DNA of 16,873 bases from Ascidiaceihabitans sp. (GTDB lineage: Bacteria > Pseudomonadota > Alphaproteobacteria > Rhodobacterales > Rhodobacteraceae), in assembly GCA_023301665.1 (NCBI GenBank), contig JALZUL010000281.1:1-16873 (forward strand), read 5' to 3'. The stretch's first letter is position 1. The number at the start of each line of letters is the position of its first letter. This document shows positions 1 to 7,269 of this stretch, piece after piece. A program made the position numbers and the translations under genes. Below the pieces are notes generated by a model. It had not been told where the DNA came from and ran no database searches. It saw nothing but the letters and a program-made list of their open reading frames with translations.

Positions 1-70
1 TTTTTTATTCATGTATTTCAGTTTAAAAACTTTTTTATTTCCCCGAAGAGTAAATTTAACGCACCCAACA

Positions 71-89
71 CCGTTTTCAGTCCAAACGG
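71..89. repeat. Inverted repeat upstream of the Tad gene cluster
   Basis: CCGTTT at 71-76 and AAACGG at 84-89 form a perfect 6-bp inverted repeat around a 7-nt spacer. It lies 52 nt before the small-ORF start and about 185 nt before the tadG-like gene, in the AT-rich leader 1-140. A regulator site is possible, but the repeat is short enough to be chance. I found no convincing -35/-10 pair and no full CtrA site (TTAA-N7-TTAA), only an isolated TTAAC at 56-60. Confidence 0.25.
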
Positions 90-140
90 CGCGGATAACT
101 AGAATCATTTAATAAGAACCTAATCGGCATGGAGAACACC

Positions 141-272
141 GTGAATCCCATGGATTCCAGCCATTCTTCTCATACTCAACATGCTTCCGCCAAATTTCGA
201 CCACATTTCGCTGACATCAAAGCTTCGGACGAGTGGGATTTCAAAAGCCCGCTAATAGAAATGGATCGTTAA
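141..272 (+). CDS. Small hypothetical protein (43 aa) before tadG-like gene
   Basis: An uninterrupted small frame starts at GTG 141, with GGAG at 131-134 and a 6-nt spacing. It ends in TAA at 270-272, one base before the ATG at 274 of the next gene. An in-frame ATG at 129 would give 47 aa but has no Shine-Dalgarno sequence. The product is polar and rich in His, Ser and Asp, with no signal peptide or membrane segment, and ends IEMDR. I do not recognise it. The stop-start spacing (TAA-A-ATG) suggests translational coupling, so it may be a leader peptide or a real small protein. Conservation in relatives has not been tested. Confidence 0.42.
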   Translation: MNPMDSSHSSHTQHASAKFRPHFADIKASDEWDFKSPLIEMDR

Positions 273-273
273 A

Positions 274-1707
274 ATGCACATGCTCGGATCAGATAGAAAA
301 AACAGTGACCGTCGGCTTACGCCAAGTGAAATGCTGTCTTACATGAATAATTTTCAACGCAATGAAGACGGCGCGATGACCCTTTTCGCAATCTTCATGT
401 TTTTGATGATGATCCTTGTCGCTGGTTTGGGCGTTGACCTGATGCGTAACGAGCTAGAGCGCACTACGATGCAAAATACGATTGACCGCGCTGTGCTTGC
501 TGCCGCGGATCTCGACCAAACATTAGATCCCCAAGCGGTTGTTACCGATTACTTCGACAAAGCCGGGGTCGGTGAGCATCTGGCCCAAGTCACTGTCGAC
601 GAAGGCTTGAACTTCCGCAAAGTGACAGCGACCGCCGATGCAACCACTTCAACACAGTTTATGTCGCTCATAGGTGTAGATACGCTAACCTCACTTGCAG
701 CGAGTGGCGCGGAAGAGCGTATTTCGAATGTAGAGATTTCATTGGTCTTAGACATCTCGGGATCTATGGGATCGAACAATCGCATTCAGAACATGCGCAC
801 AGCGGCGAAGACGTTTGTCGACCAAGTTATACGCGATGAAACCGACGATTTGATCTCGGTCTCATTGGTTCCCTATACAGCTCAGACCAACGCTGGCGAG
901 GCAATCTTTAATGAATTGAACGTCCAAGAGTTACACGGCTATTCCTACTGCATCGACTTTGACATCAGTGATTTCTCGATTACTGGGCTAGATCACAATA
1001 AGACTTATCTCCACATGCAGCATTTTGAGAAAAGCTCGAATAACTACTACGGCGGGGCTATTCAAAATCCAGGTTGCCCTTTCCGCAGCTACGAAGAAAT
1101 TCAACCGATCTCGCAAAATGCGTCGGACCTTAAGGCAACTATCGATAACTACACTGCACGAGCAAATACTGCGATTAATTTGGGTATGAAATGGGGCGTT
1201 GCTTTGCTTGACCCTACCTTCCGTCCTATTACTCAAGCATTGAACCAGCAGGGAACCGTCGATGATGTCTTCCAAAACCGCCCCTCAAGCTACGATGATG
1301 AAGAAACTCTGAAAACTGTAGTTCTGATGACCGACGGCGTAAATGTTGACACTTATCGTATTGCGGACGTGCTCTATAATAGCCCGAGTGAACGTGTTCA
1401 CTGGAACTTTAACGCACTGGACCGTTACCTGTCTCGTTACGTACGTTCATCAAGCTGGCGGTTCTGGCGTTACGTCAAATATACGTCTTCTCAGGCGAAC
1501 TCGATGCTCGAAAACATTTGTTCTGCGGCAAAATCCGAAGGTATTGTTATCTGGTCTGTCGGTTTCGAAGTCAGTGACACTGGAGCAAATGTAATGAGAT
1601 CTTGCGCATCCTCCCCAAGCCACTTCTTCCGGGTTGAAGGTGTAGAAATCACAGATGCATTCCGAGCGATCGCAAGTCAAATCAATCAACTAAGGCTGAC
1701 CCAATGA
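274..1707 (+). CDS. TadG-like pilus assembly protein with vWA domain
   Basis: 477 aa. A hydrophobic segment at about residues 36-56 follows a short charged N-terminus (EDGAMTLFAIF), the arrangement of TadE/TadG-like pilus proteins. A von Willebrand factor A domain begins near residue 154: the metal-site motif is DISGS at 160-164 and a further acidic MIDAS residue lies in LMTDG (D354). Four cysteines (C226, C268, C416, C444) could form disulfides in the exported part. Known family role: TadG anchors or assembles tight-adherence (Flp) pili at the envelope. Unlike the next two proteins it lacks the Glu at +5 after the Gly, so prepilin-peptidase cleavage is not expected. The start at 274 is favoured by coupling to the upstream small ORF; ATG 280 or 343 are alternatives. 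The stop overlaps the next start by 4 nt (ATGA). Confidence 0.85.
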   Translation: MHMLGSDRKNSDRRLTPSEMLSYMNNFQRNEDGAMTLFAIFMFLMMILVAGLGVDLMRNELERTTMQNTIDRAVLAAADLDQTLDPQAVVTDYFDKAGVGEHLAQVTVDEGLNFRKVTATADATTSTQFMSLIGVDTLTSLAASGAEERISNVEISLVLDISGSMGSNNRIQNMRTAAKTFVDQVIRDETDDLISVSLVPYTAQTNAGEAIFNELNVQELHGYSYCIDFDISDFSITGLDHNKTYLHMQHFEKSSNNYYGGAIQNPGCPFRSYEEIQPISQNASDLKATIDNYTARANTAINLGMKWGVALLDPTFRPITQALNQQGTVDDVFQNRPSSYDDEETLKTVVLMTDGVNVDTYRIADVLYNSPSERVHWNFNALDRYLSRYVRSSSWRFWRYVKYTSSQANSMLENICSAAKSEGIVIWSVGFEVSDTGANVMRSCASSPSHFFRVEGVEITDAFRAIASQINQLRLTQ

Positions 1708-2240
1708 TAACAGGTATGAACAAATTCCTGCAGCGGTTCCGCCGCGAAGAATCTGGCAACATGACCGTCGAATTTGCCTTAGCCATCCCTTTGGTGTTTG
1801 GCATCTTCCTCTCAACGACTGAGATGGGCATTTATACGATGCGTCAGATGTTTCTGGATCGTGGCGTGGACATGGCGGTTCGCAATGTTCGCCTAAACAC
1901 CGGCCAAAACCTATCGCATGCAGATTTGCGGGATCAGGTCTGTAATTTCGCTGGGTTCTTAGCAGATTGTGAAAACGAACTAACCTTGACGCTAACTCCA
2001 ATTGAGGTCGACACATATGCTGGCCCAAGTGGACAACCTAGCGATTGCAACAACACTTACCCGGTAGTCTCGCCTCTTCGCCAATTCACGCATGGGAGTG
2101 AGCATCAGATGGTGTTGATCGTCGCTTGCTATAGCTTTGATCCTATTTTCCCTTCTACAGGATTGGGATACGCATTGGATCAAGAACAAGGTTTGAGCTT
2201 AATGTACGGGTTTTCCGGGTTTGTTCAGGAACCATCATGA
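1704..2240 (+). CDS. TadE/TadF-family pseudopilin-like protein
   Basis: 178 aa. The N-terminus reads RREESG-NMTVEFALAIP followed by a hydrophobic helix (about residues 24-45). Gly18 followed by a Glu at +5 (E23) matches the class of TadE/TadF pseudopilins that are cut by a TadV-type prepilin peptidase. The remainder is periplasmic with four cysteines (C81, C89, C114, C142). It overlaps the preceding gene by 4 nt, so translation is coupled. A second start at 1716 (MNKFL) is possible. Expected role: minor component or assembly factor of a Tad/Flp pilus. No motor genes (tadA, tadB, tadC) or secretin lie in this window, so the machine must be encoded elsewhere. Confidence 0.82.
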   Translation: MITGMNKFLQRFRREESGNMTVEFALAIPLVFGIFLSTTEMGIYTMRQMFLDRGVDMAVRNVRLNTGQNLSHADLRDQVCNFAGFLADCENELTLTLTPIEVDTYAGPSGQPSDCNNTYPVVSPLRQFTHGSEHQMVLIVACYSFDPIFPSTGLGYALDQEQGLSLMYGFSGFVQEPS

Positions 2241-2815
2241 AAATTATCTCCAAATCGCAGGATTTTCTGACGCAGTTTTTCTCCCAATTCAAACGGGAAG
2301 AGAAAGGTAGCATCGCAATTGAAACGGTTATTTTGGTGCCCATGCTATTTTGGGTTTTCCTAACAACCTTTTCCATTTTCCATGCATACCGGCAACATGC
2401 GATCAGCCAAAAAGCTGGTTACACTATCGGAGACCTGATCTCGCGCCAAACTGAGCCACTTGATCAAGCCTTCCTTAGCGGTTCGCAAAAAGTGCTGCAG
2501 TTTCTGACACTGTCTGAACTCAATGATACAAGCATGCGAATATCAGCAATCACCTATGACGCGGACGCAGATCGTTACGAAAAAGACTGGTCACAAGTTC
2601 AGGGTGGCAGTAGATTTCCTTTCACTGACCAACAGGTCGAAGATCTCGGAGATCGCCTACCAATCATGAAGGACAACGAGCAAATTATTGTTGTCGAAAC
2701 ATGGATCGACTACGATCCACCTTTCGACATCGGTTTAGCCCGCCATGACGTAGTGAACTTTGTATTCACCCGTCCGCGTTACACACCACAAGTGTGCTGG
2801 GTTACCTGTGGCTAA
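2237..2815 (+). CDS. TadE/TadF-family pseudopilin-like protein
   Basis: 192 aa. It carries the same architecture as its neighbour: KREEKG-SIAIETVILVP and a hydrophobic helix at about 29-50, with Gly24 and Glu at +5 (E29) as the putative prepilin processing site. The C-terminal part is extracytoplasmic and ends with two cysteines (PQVCWVTCG), a likely disulfide. The start overlaps the previous stop by 4 nt (ATGA), completing a three-gene coupled operon. The final TAA at 2813-2815 interlocks with the TAG of the convergent gene at 2812-2814. Family membership is firm; which of TadE or TadF it represents is not decided from sequence alone. Confidence 0.82.
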   Translation: MKIISKSQDFLTQFFSQFKREEKGSIAIETVILVPMLFWVFLTTFSIFHAYRQHAISQKAGYTIGDLISRQTEPLDQAFLSGSQKVLQFLTLSELNDTSMRISAITYDADADRYEKDWSQVQGGSRFPFTDQQVEDLGDRLPIMKDNEQIIVVETWIDYDPPFDIGLARHDVVNFVFTRPRYTPQVCWVTCG

Positions 2816-3285
2816 AGATCGCGTTGTGCGATCATAGCCGCAATAATTTCGGATGCGAATTTTGTTTGATGCCCAGGTGTCATACCACCGATACCGATAC
2901 GGCGTCCTGCCCGCCACCACAGCCCCGGCCGCCATGCGCGCGTGCTGGGGCTTTTTGTTGTCAAAAGAAATCCGTTGGATGGTTTAAACGCTAAAAACCC
3001 ACGATCGATACTCTCGATATCTTCGATAAGGGATATCAAAGTACCCGAACTGTCACGCAATTCCGTTTCAGTCAATTCGATCACATTCGCCGTAGAACGA
3101 CGCATCTTTTCAGCTATCCACAGGGACGCCCCCCCAACCAAAAGCAAAAAGAACTGGCCTAAAGCAGCTGGTGGTTGCGTGAAACAGACGTAGATCAGTA
3201 CAAAACCCAAGAAGGCTAAGGATGTAATACCTAAAAATCTGCGTCCAGCGGAAGCCGTTATTGTCCCAATCACTTCATCATTCAT
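2812..3285 (-). CDS. Conserved hypothetical membrane protein, PH-like layout
   Basis: 157 aa from ATG 3285, preferred over GTG 3291 because AGGGA sits about 9 nt before the ATG and too close to the GTG. Two hydrophobic helices (about residues 16-36 and 42-58) are followed by a cytosolic beta-rich segment with alternating polar and hydrophobic residues (VIELTETELRDSSGTLISL). This layout recalls small bacterial PH-like (YdbT-type) proteins, but I do not recognise the family with certainty and assign no function. The Arg/Trp/Gly-rich stretch RAWRPGLWWRAGRR is encoded by DNA that on the other strand reads as the tad operon terminator. The stop codon overlaps the tad stop codon. Confidence 0.65.
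   Translation of the reverse strand: MNDEVIGTITASAGRRFLGITSLAFLGFVLIYVCFTQPPAALGQFFLLLVGGASLWIAEKMRRSTANVIELTETELRDSSGTLISLIEDIESIDRGFLAFKPSNGFLLTTKSPSTRAWRPGLWWRAGRRIGIGGMTPGHQTKFASEIIAAMIAQRDL
2921..2956 (+). terminator. Intrinsic terminator of the Tad operon, inside the opposite gene
   Basis: AGCCCC (2921-2926) pairs with GGGGCT (2947-2952) across a GC-rich 20-nt loop and runs straight into five T at 2952-2956. This is oriented for plus-strand transcripts, about 105 nt after the Tad stop codon, and lies entirely within the convergent minus-strand coding region. Confidence 0.5.
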
Positions 3286-3326
3286 CGCCACACATCCCTA
3301 AGCTACCGCCAAACATTTGGTCGCAC

Positions 3327-3351
3327 GGGACCTACGCTAAATGTAGGTCCC
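3327..3351 (-). terminator. Stem-loop after the dehydrogenase gene
   Basis: GGGACCTAC (3327-3335) and GTAGGTCCC (3343-3351) form a perfect 9-bp stem with a 7-nt loop, 31 nt past the stop of the gene ending at 3382. There is no T-run on the minus strand after it, so it is either a weak or factor-assisted terminator or an mRNA-stabilising hairpin between the dehydrogenase and the next minus-strand gene. Confidence 0.45.
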
Positions 3352-3381
3352 ACAGCAAGGGCTTGGCAGCTCAAACTTAGT

Positions 3382-4326
3382 TTAGCGCTTTGGCACGACC
3401 TCGTACCCGCGCTCTTCTGGCTCGTTATCGATCAATTCCGTAGGGAAACCTGGCGCCGTAATCGAAAGCCCCGTCGCCTCTTCGAGCCGCTCAATCATAC
3501 GGTCTGATTGCGCACGTTCACCATAACGTTTTTGGCCATCTGTCATCATCTCTATCATCAGCGGCGACAATTCCAGCGGCACGTTATTGCGGTCCGCAAT
3601 GGCTTGAAACAAACCAATATCCTTTTGGATCAAATCCATCGTGAAGTTTACATCGCGACTGCCCGACAAAATTAACTGGCTCTCGGTCTCATGAACAAAA
3701 GAGTTACCTGACGAAATCGCAATCGCCTCATAGGTCATGGCCATATCCATGCCGGCAGCTTTCATCACAGTCAAAGCTTCGCAAAGAGATAAAAGGTTTA
3801 TTGTTGCCAAGTAGTTAGTCATAACCTTCAACGTCGAAGAAATACCGATCTCACCAACATGCAAAACTCGGCGTCCCATATGGGTCAAGATCGGCAGTAC
3901 CTTTTCAAAGGTCTCGCGAGTGCATCCCGCGTAAATCGCAATGTTGCCGGTATCCGCTCGGTGACAACCACCCGAAACTGGGCAGTCCACCGCCTCGCCG
4001 CCCGCAGCGATCACCATCTCACTCAAACGTTTCACTTCTTCGGCGTCCGTCGTTGACATCTCCATCCAAATTTTTCCAGGCTCAACATACGGCAACATTT
4101 CTTGAACAACAGCATCCGACGCTGCCGGAGAAGGAAGGCATGTGATGACCGCGTCACAAACTTGCATGATATTTGCGGCACTCTCGCCGTTAGTCGCCCC
4201 AGCTGCGACTTTTTCTGCAACAAACTCTGCGTTCAGATCAAAAACATAGGTATCAACGCTATTTCGGATTAAGCTGCCTGCAAGCTTACCGCCAACATTA
4301 CCCAGACCAATAAAACCAATTTTCAT
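3382..4326 (-). CDS. NAD(P)-dependent beta-hydroxyacid dehydrogenase
   Basis: 314 aa, a normal length for the 3-hydroxyisobutyrate dehydrogenase family. The N-terminal Rossmann motif is GFIGLGNVG (residues 4-12). The substrate loop DCPVSGGCHRADTGNIAIYAG (114-134) corresponds to the family's D-x-PVSGG-x-x-GA-x-x-G pattern but with unusual Cys/His/Arg in the variable positions. The catalytic lysine is K167 with N171 (LKVMTNYL), and KDIGL at 235-239 matches the C-terminal family motif. It should oxidise or reduce a small beta-hydroxyacid (3-hydroxyisobutyrate, tartronate semialdehyde or similar) in the cytosol; the substrate cannot be read off. It starts at ATG with a strong AGGAG 6 nt upstream. 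The C-terminal tail beyond residue 290 is charged. It appears monocistronic. Confidence 0.85.
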   Translation of the reverse strand: MKIGFIGLGNVGGKLAGSLIRNSVDTYVFDLNAEFVAEKVAAGATNGESAANIMQVCDAVITCLPSPAASDAVVQEMLPYVEPGKIWMEMSTTDAEEVKRLSEMVIAAGGEAVDCPVSGGCHRADTGNIAIYAGCTRETFEKVLPILTHMGRRVLHVGEIGISSTLKVMTNYLATINLLSLCEALTVMKAAGMDMAMTYEAIAISSGNSFVHETESQLILSGSRDVNFTMDLIQKDIGLFQAIADRNNVPLELSPLMIEMMTDGQKRYGERAQSDRMIERLEEATGLSITAPGFPTELIDNEPEERGYEVVPKR

Positions 4327-4423
4327 TTAGCACTCCTATTTGCAGCTAGAGCGCCATTGTTTCTAGACCCTGTCCATCCTGAAAACGACCTCGGCCTATT
4401 TCTTTAAAGACCCCGTCGTGAAA

Positions 4424-4440
4424 CTGAATCACCGATTCAG
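4424..4440. promoter_or_regulatory. Palindrome upstream of the dehydrogenase gene
   Basis: CTGAATC (4424-4430), ACC, GATTCAG (4434-4440) is a perfect 7-bp inverted repeat with a 3-nt centre, about 98 nt before the dehydrogenase ATG. It could be an operator for that gene. It also lies 41 nt past the esterase stop (transcribed leftwards) and is followed on that strand by only TTT, so a weak terminator is the alternative reading. Confidence 0.4.
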
Positions 4441-4480
4441 CCCTATTTACGCGTACATCTCATGCCCTAAAAAGGTTCGA

Positions 4481-5314
4481 TTAAAGCGACTCTAACCAAT
4501 CAATCGCCATTTCAGACCAGCCATTAGGTACCCGATGCCCACCAGAAAACAGCGCGAACTCTAATGCAGAGCCGGCCGAACACCTCGCCCAAGATCGACG
4601 CATAAAAGCACCCTTAGTGACGAAATCGTCGGCCCGAATTTGCAAACACGCGTTCACATTCCGCCAAACACTTAAAGTGTAAAAAATGTCGCCTTGGACA
4701 AAAGCATTTGGGTCATTGATATCTTTACCTCTAACCACACGCCCTTCCAAAGGAACCGTCGTGTCGGTCCAGCCGTGAGTGTGCAACAAACGAACTGGTC
4801 CTTCACATTCTGTGGGATGTGGCCGCCAAAACCCGCCAGCGACGGGTAGATAGGCATCAAAACTCTCTGGCGCAGTGCATGCCACATATGAAGTCATCGA
4901 TCCCCCAATAGAGAAACCGCCCAACCCCATAGTATCTGCGTCTAAGCCAAACCGCACTGCTGCGTCGTCACGCACGGATGTGAGAAACGCAACCTCATCA
5001 CGCTCTTGTTCCCAATCGGGATGGAACGACCAGCGTCGCGGCGACTTTGCATCACCTCGAACAGTGCCGTTTGGACCTATCACCGCATAGCCCCGCGCGA
5101 GGGCATCTTGCACCCAAGACATTTGTACCGTGCCTTTACTTGATCCTCCAAAACCATGCAAAAACATGATACTGCCTTTGGCTTCCCCTTCGGGTAATGC
5201 GATCAGGTAAGACCCCTCATCGACCTCGCAAGCGTCGCCTAAGCTACCACATTCGGCTTGAGCTACAGACACACTTGCCGCGACGAACGCCCACGGCAAC
5301 AGAAACTTCAGCAT
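4481..5314 (-). CDS. Secreted PHB depolymerase-like esterase (alpha/beta hydrolase)
   Basis: 277 aa from ATG 5314, which has AAAGG about 8 nt upstream; the frame also opens at an adjacent TTG. The N-terminus is a clear Sec signal (hydrophobic run, cleavage near SVAQA-EC, about residue 20). The hydrolase core shows the oxyanion segment LHGFGGSS (about 52-59), nucleophile elbow GFSIGG (Ser about 135), HTHGWTDTTVP carrying the acid (Asp about 184) and GGHRVPNG carrying the His (about 260). This is the pattern of the LpqC/COG3509 polyhydroxybutyrate depolymerase-like family, whose members also include feruloyl esterases, so the true ester substrate is open. Several cysteines suggest disulfides. 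Its start is 11 nt after the stop of the rhodanese gene, so the two are probably co-transcribed. Confidence 0.82.
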   Translation of the reverse strand: MLKFLLPWAFVAASVSVAQAECGSLGDACEVDEGSYLIALPEGEAKGSIMFLHGFGGSSKGTVQMSWVQDALARGYAVIGPNGTVRGDAKSPRRWSFHPDWEQERDEVAFLTSVRDDAAVRFGLDADTMGLGGFSIGGSMTSYVACTAPESFDAYLPVAGGFWRPHPTECEGPVRLLHTHGWTDTTVPLEGRVVRGKDINDPNAFVQGDIFYTLSVWRNVNACLQIRADDFVTKGAFMRRSWARCSAGSALEFALFSGGHRVPNGWSEMAIDWLESL

Positions 5315-5325
5315 CAAAAGCGCCT

Positions 5326-5796
5326 TTATTTTTTGGAAACCGTTGGCAAACCGCGCTTAATCCATCCGGGTCCCGCACCTGATCCCAACATGCCTTCTGG
5401 CACATCAATAATGTTTGTGAAGCCCGCTTTTTGTAGACGGGCAGTCATTTTACGAGAGCGCACTCCACGTGCACAAATGAGCGCCACAGGTGCCGAATGA
5501 TCACCATTCACTTGAGCAGAAACCTGTTCAATAAAATCGCGATCCAGCATGTTGATCGGGACAGCTCCTTGCCCGACACCGGTTCGCGCCCACTCATCAG
5601 GACGACGGATATCAACGAGGGTAATGTCGCCACTCACAGCGGCCTCGTGGGCTTGTGGTGTGGTCAATGTACCGTCTTGCCCAGCTTGTGCGCCAACATT
5701 GAACCAATTCGCGGCAAAAATTGTAGCGCCACCCAAAGCCAATGTGCTACCGCCTGTCAGAATGCGGCGACGTGTGAATGTTGTCTTTTCAGTCAT
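5326..5796 (-). CDS. Rhodanese-like domain protein with Tat signal
   Basis: 156 aa from ATG 5796; the frame extends two codons further to a TTG without better support. The N-terminus is a twin-arginine signal (TRRRILTGG, residues 8-16) followed by a hydrophobic stretch to about residue 38, so the protein should be exported folded to the periplasm, possibly staying anchored. The rhodanese domain follows: VDIRRPDEW (about 61-69) is the conserved substrate-side motif and ICARGVRS holds the active-site Cys (about 108) in a six-residue loop. Single-domain rhodaneses move sulfane sulfur or act as thiol carriers; the acceptor is unknown. It is first in a two-gene unit with the secreted esterase. Confidence 0.85.
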   Translation of the reverse strand: MTEKTTFTRRRILTGGSTLALGGATIFAANWFNVGAQAGQDGTLTTPQAHEAAVSGDITLVDIRRPDEWARTGVGQGAVPINMLDRDFIEQVSAQVNGDHSAPVALICARGVRSRKMTARLQKAGFTNIIDVPEGMLGSGAGPGWIKRGLPTVSKK

Positions 5797-5897
5797 AACC
5801 AATACACCAGTCTTTGGGTTCCATTTAACCTAAGAGTAATCCGAAACAGTCCGCAAAAGCATCCCACCTCGCGACCTTGTGAAAGGACAATTATCCC

Positions 5898-6689
5898 TTA
5901 GCTCAAGCGCGGTGGTTTGTCAGGATCTGACCCGGGGGCGGTAAACTCTACTTGTTGTACATCTGCAGGCTGCGGCAAATCAAAACGCAAACCGACACGA
6001 GCCAGACTTGGGGTAATCGGGTCCTTGCCATCAAAAAATCCAACATCCATCGCGCCCGCCTCGATCCCAGAGAATGTGAGTGCTTCACCTGCAGCTTGCG
6101 CCAAGGCCCCTTCCGCATCTGGCAAAGCACCTACAAATCCCAGCAAATGTCCGTTGTTGCCGTTTTTATATTTCACACCCACCAGATAGGCGCTTAATGC
6201 CAAACCTGTCGCTGTTGCCAATTTGGTATCGATCGCAGTTATAAGCGTTTCAGGAAGTCCCGTTGGGGCTGAAACCTCCGAAATCGCAGCCTCAATTTCA
6301 TCAGGAGCATGCCCCAATGTTTCCGCCAACCAGCGCACCCCATCGCTATCCATAAGAAACGACGATGGCGCTACCTCTAGATTTAGCCCCAAACCTAAAC
6401 CTTGTGCCGCCAGTAATTGTGTAATCACACGACCTGATACCGCTGCGTAAGGCGCGGCTTCGCCAGTAAAGGTCGTTAATCGTTCTTGTCTATCAAAGAC
6501 CAAAACAATCTTGCCTGCACCAACATCGAAGGTTTGTGGCGAAATCGTTTCGCCTTCAGCTTCTGCCTCAAGCAATAAAAACAGCTCCCCATCCCCCAGA
6601 CGCTCATAAAACGCCAACCGCAAAGCATCATCATTGGGAGAAGCTTCCATCGCAGCATGGGCTGCATCTAAAAGGGTTAGTTCAGTCAT
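5898..6689 (-). CDS. SseB-family protein
   Basis: 263 aa. The first half has the SseB N-terminal domain pattern: LRLAFYERLGDGELFLLLE near residues 23-41, VFDRQERLTTF (64-74) and YAAVSGRVITQLLAAQGLGLGLN (81-103), which matches proteins annotated as enhanced serine sensitivity SseB in alphaproteobacteria. The C-terminal half (about 140-263) resembles the SseB C-terminal region. No signal peptide or membrane segment is seen, so it is probably cytosolic; the biochemical role of the family is not established. AGAGG lies 6 nt before the ATG. The start overlaps the end of the upstream glycosylase gene by 8 nt, so the two form an operon. Confidence 0.8.
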   Translation of the reverse strand: MTELTLLDAAHAAMEASPNDDALRLAFYERLGDGELFLLLEAEAEGETISPQTFDVGAGKIVLVFDRQERLTTFTGEAAPYAAVSGRVITQLLAAQGLGLGLNLEVAPSSFLMDSDGVRWLAETLGHAPDEIEAAISEVSAPTGLPETLITAIDTKLATATGLALSAYLVGVKYKNGNNGHLLGFVGALPDAEGALAQAAGEALTFSGIEAGAMDVGFFDGKDPITPSLARVGLRFDLPQPADVQQVEFTAPGSDPDKPPRLS

Positions 6690-7269
6690 TTAGTACCTCT
6701 TGTACCCGTGCCCGCAGGTTGGGGAGTGTTTCACTTTCGAACCACGAATTTTTCTTGATCCACCCCGTATTGCGCCAGCTCGGATGTGGCAAGGCAAAGA
6801 CGTGCGGTGCCCGGCTGCGCCATTCTTTAACCGTTTGTGTCACACCGGTCTTGACCCCCAAATGGTATTTGTGAGCATAGCCACCCACTAGAACAGTTAA
6901 AGGCATCTCGCCCAAGTGCTCCATCACACGATCGTGCCATGTCGAGCCGCAAACTTTAGGAGGCGGTAGATCGGAACCTTTTGCATCATACCCGGGAAAA
7001 CAAAAAGCCATCGGGACGATCGCTATTTGGGATCGATCATAAAAAATAGTCTCATCAATTCCCAACCAAGCACGTAATCGATCCCCTGAGAGGTCGGTGA
7101 ATGGGCGCCCCGATTCATGTACACGCGCACCTGGTGCCTGCCCTGCAATCAATATGCGTGCCCCTTTTTGAAACCATGCAACAGGCCGCGGCTCATGTTC
7201 GGTATGGGTCGCCTTAAAGCGATCTGCGCACAAGCGACAATTTTGGATTTCACGGCTTAATTCAGACAT
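6682..7269 (-). CDS. Uracil-DNA glycosylase family protein, four-Cys type
   Basis: 195 aa from ATG 7269; a TTG at 7290 in the same frame is rejected as start. Motif I is GQAPGARVHESGRPF with SGDRLRAWLG after it, and motif II is LPHPSWRNTG. Four cysteines, at about residues 11 and 14 (NCRLC), 90 (AFCFPG) and 107 (KVCGSTWH), are spaced like the 4Fe-4S ligands of family 4 uracil-DNA glycosylases. Family 4-like enzymes excise uracil from deaminated DNA. This protein has Gln rather than the usual Glu in GE(A/G)PG and an unusual Ser-Trp-Arg-Asn sequence in motif II, so its specificity may differ. It lies upstream of the SseB gene with an 8-nt overlap. Confidence 0.82.
   Translation of the reverse strand: MSELSREIQNCRLCADRFKATHTEHEPRPVAWFQKGARILIAGQAPGARVHESGRPFTDLSGDRLRAWLGIDETIFYDRSQIAIVPMAFCFPGYDAKGSDLPPPKVCGSTWHDRVMEHLGEMPLTVLVGGYAHKYHLGVKTGVTQTVKEWRSRAPHVFALPHPSWRNTGWIKKNSWFESETLPNLRARVQEVLND

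Noticed and set aside
1..60. CtrA binding site upstream of the Tad genes
   Set aside because: Only an isolated TTAAC is present at 56-60, with no second half-site at the required 7-nt spacing.
5497..5901. Plus-strand frame of 134 codons over the rhodanese gene
   Set aside because: Antisense to a well-supported rhodanese with intact Tat signal and active site.
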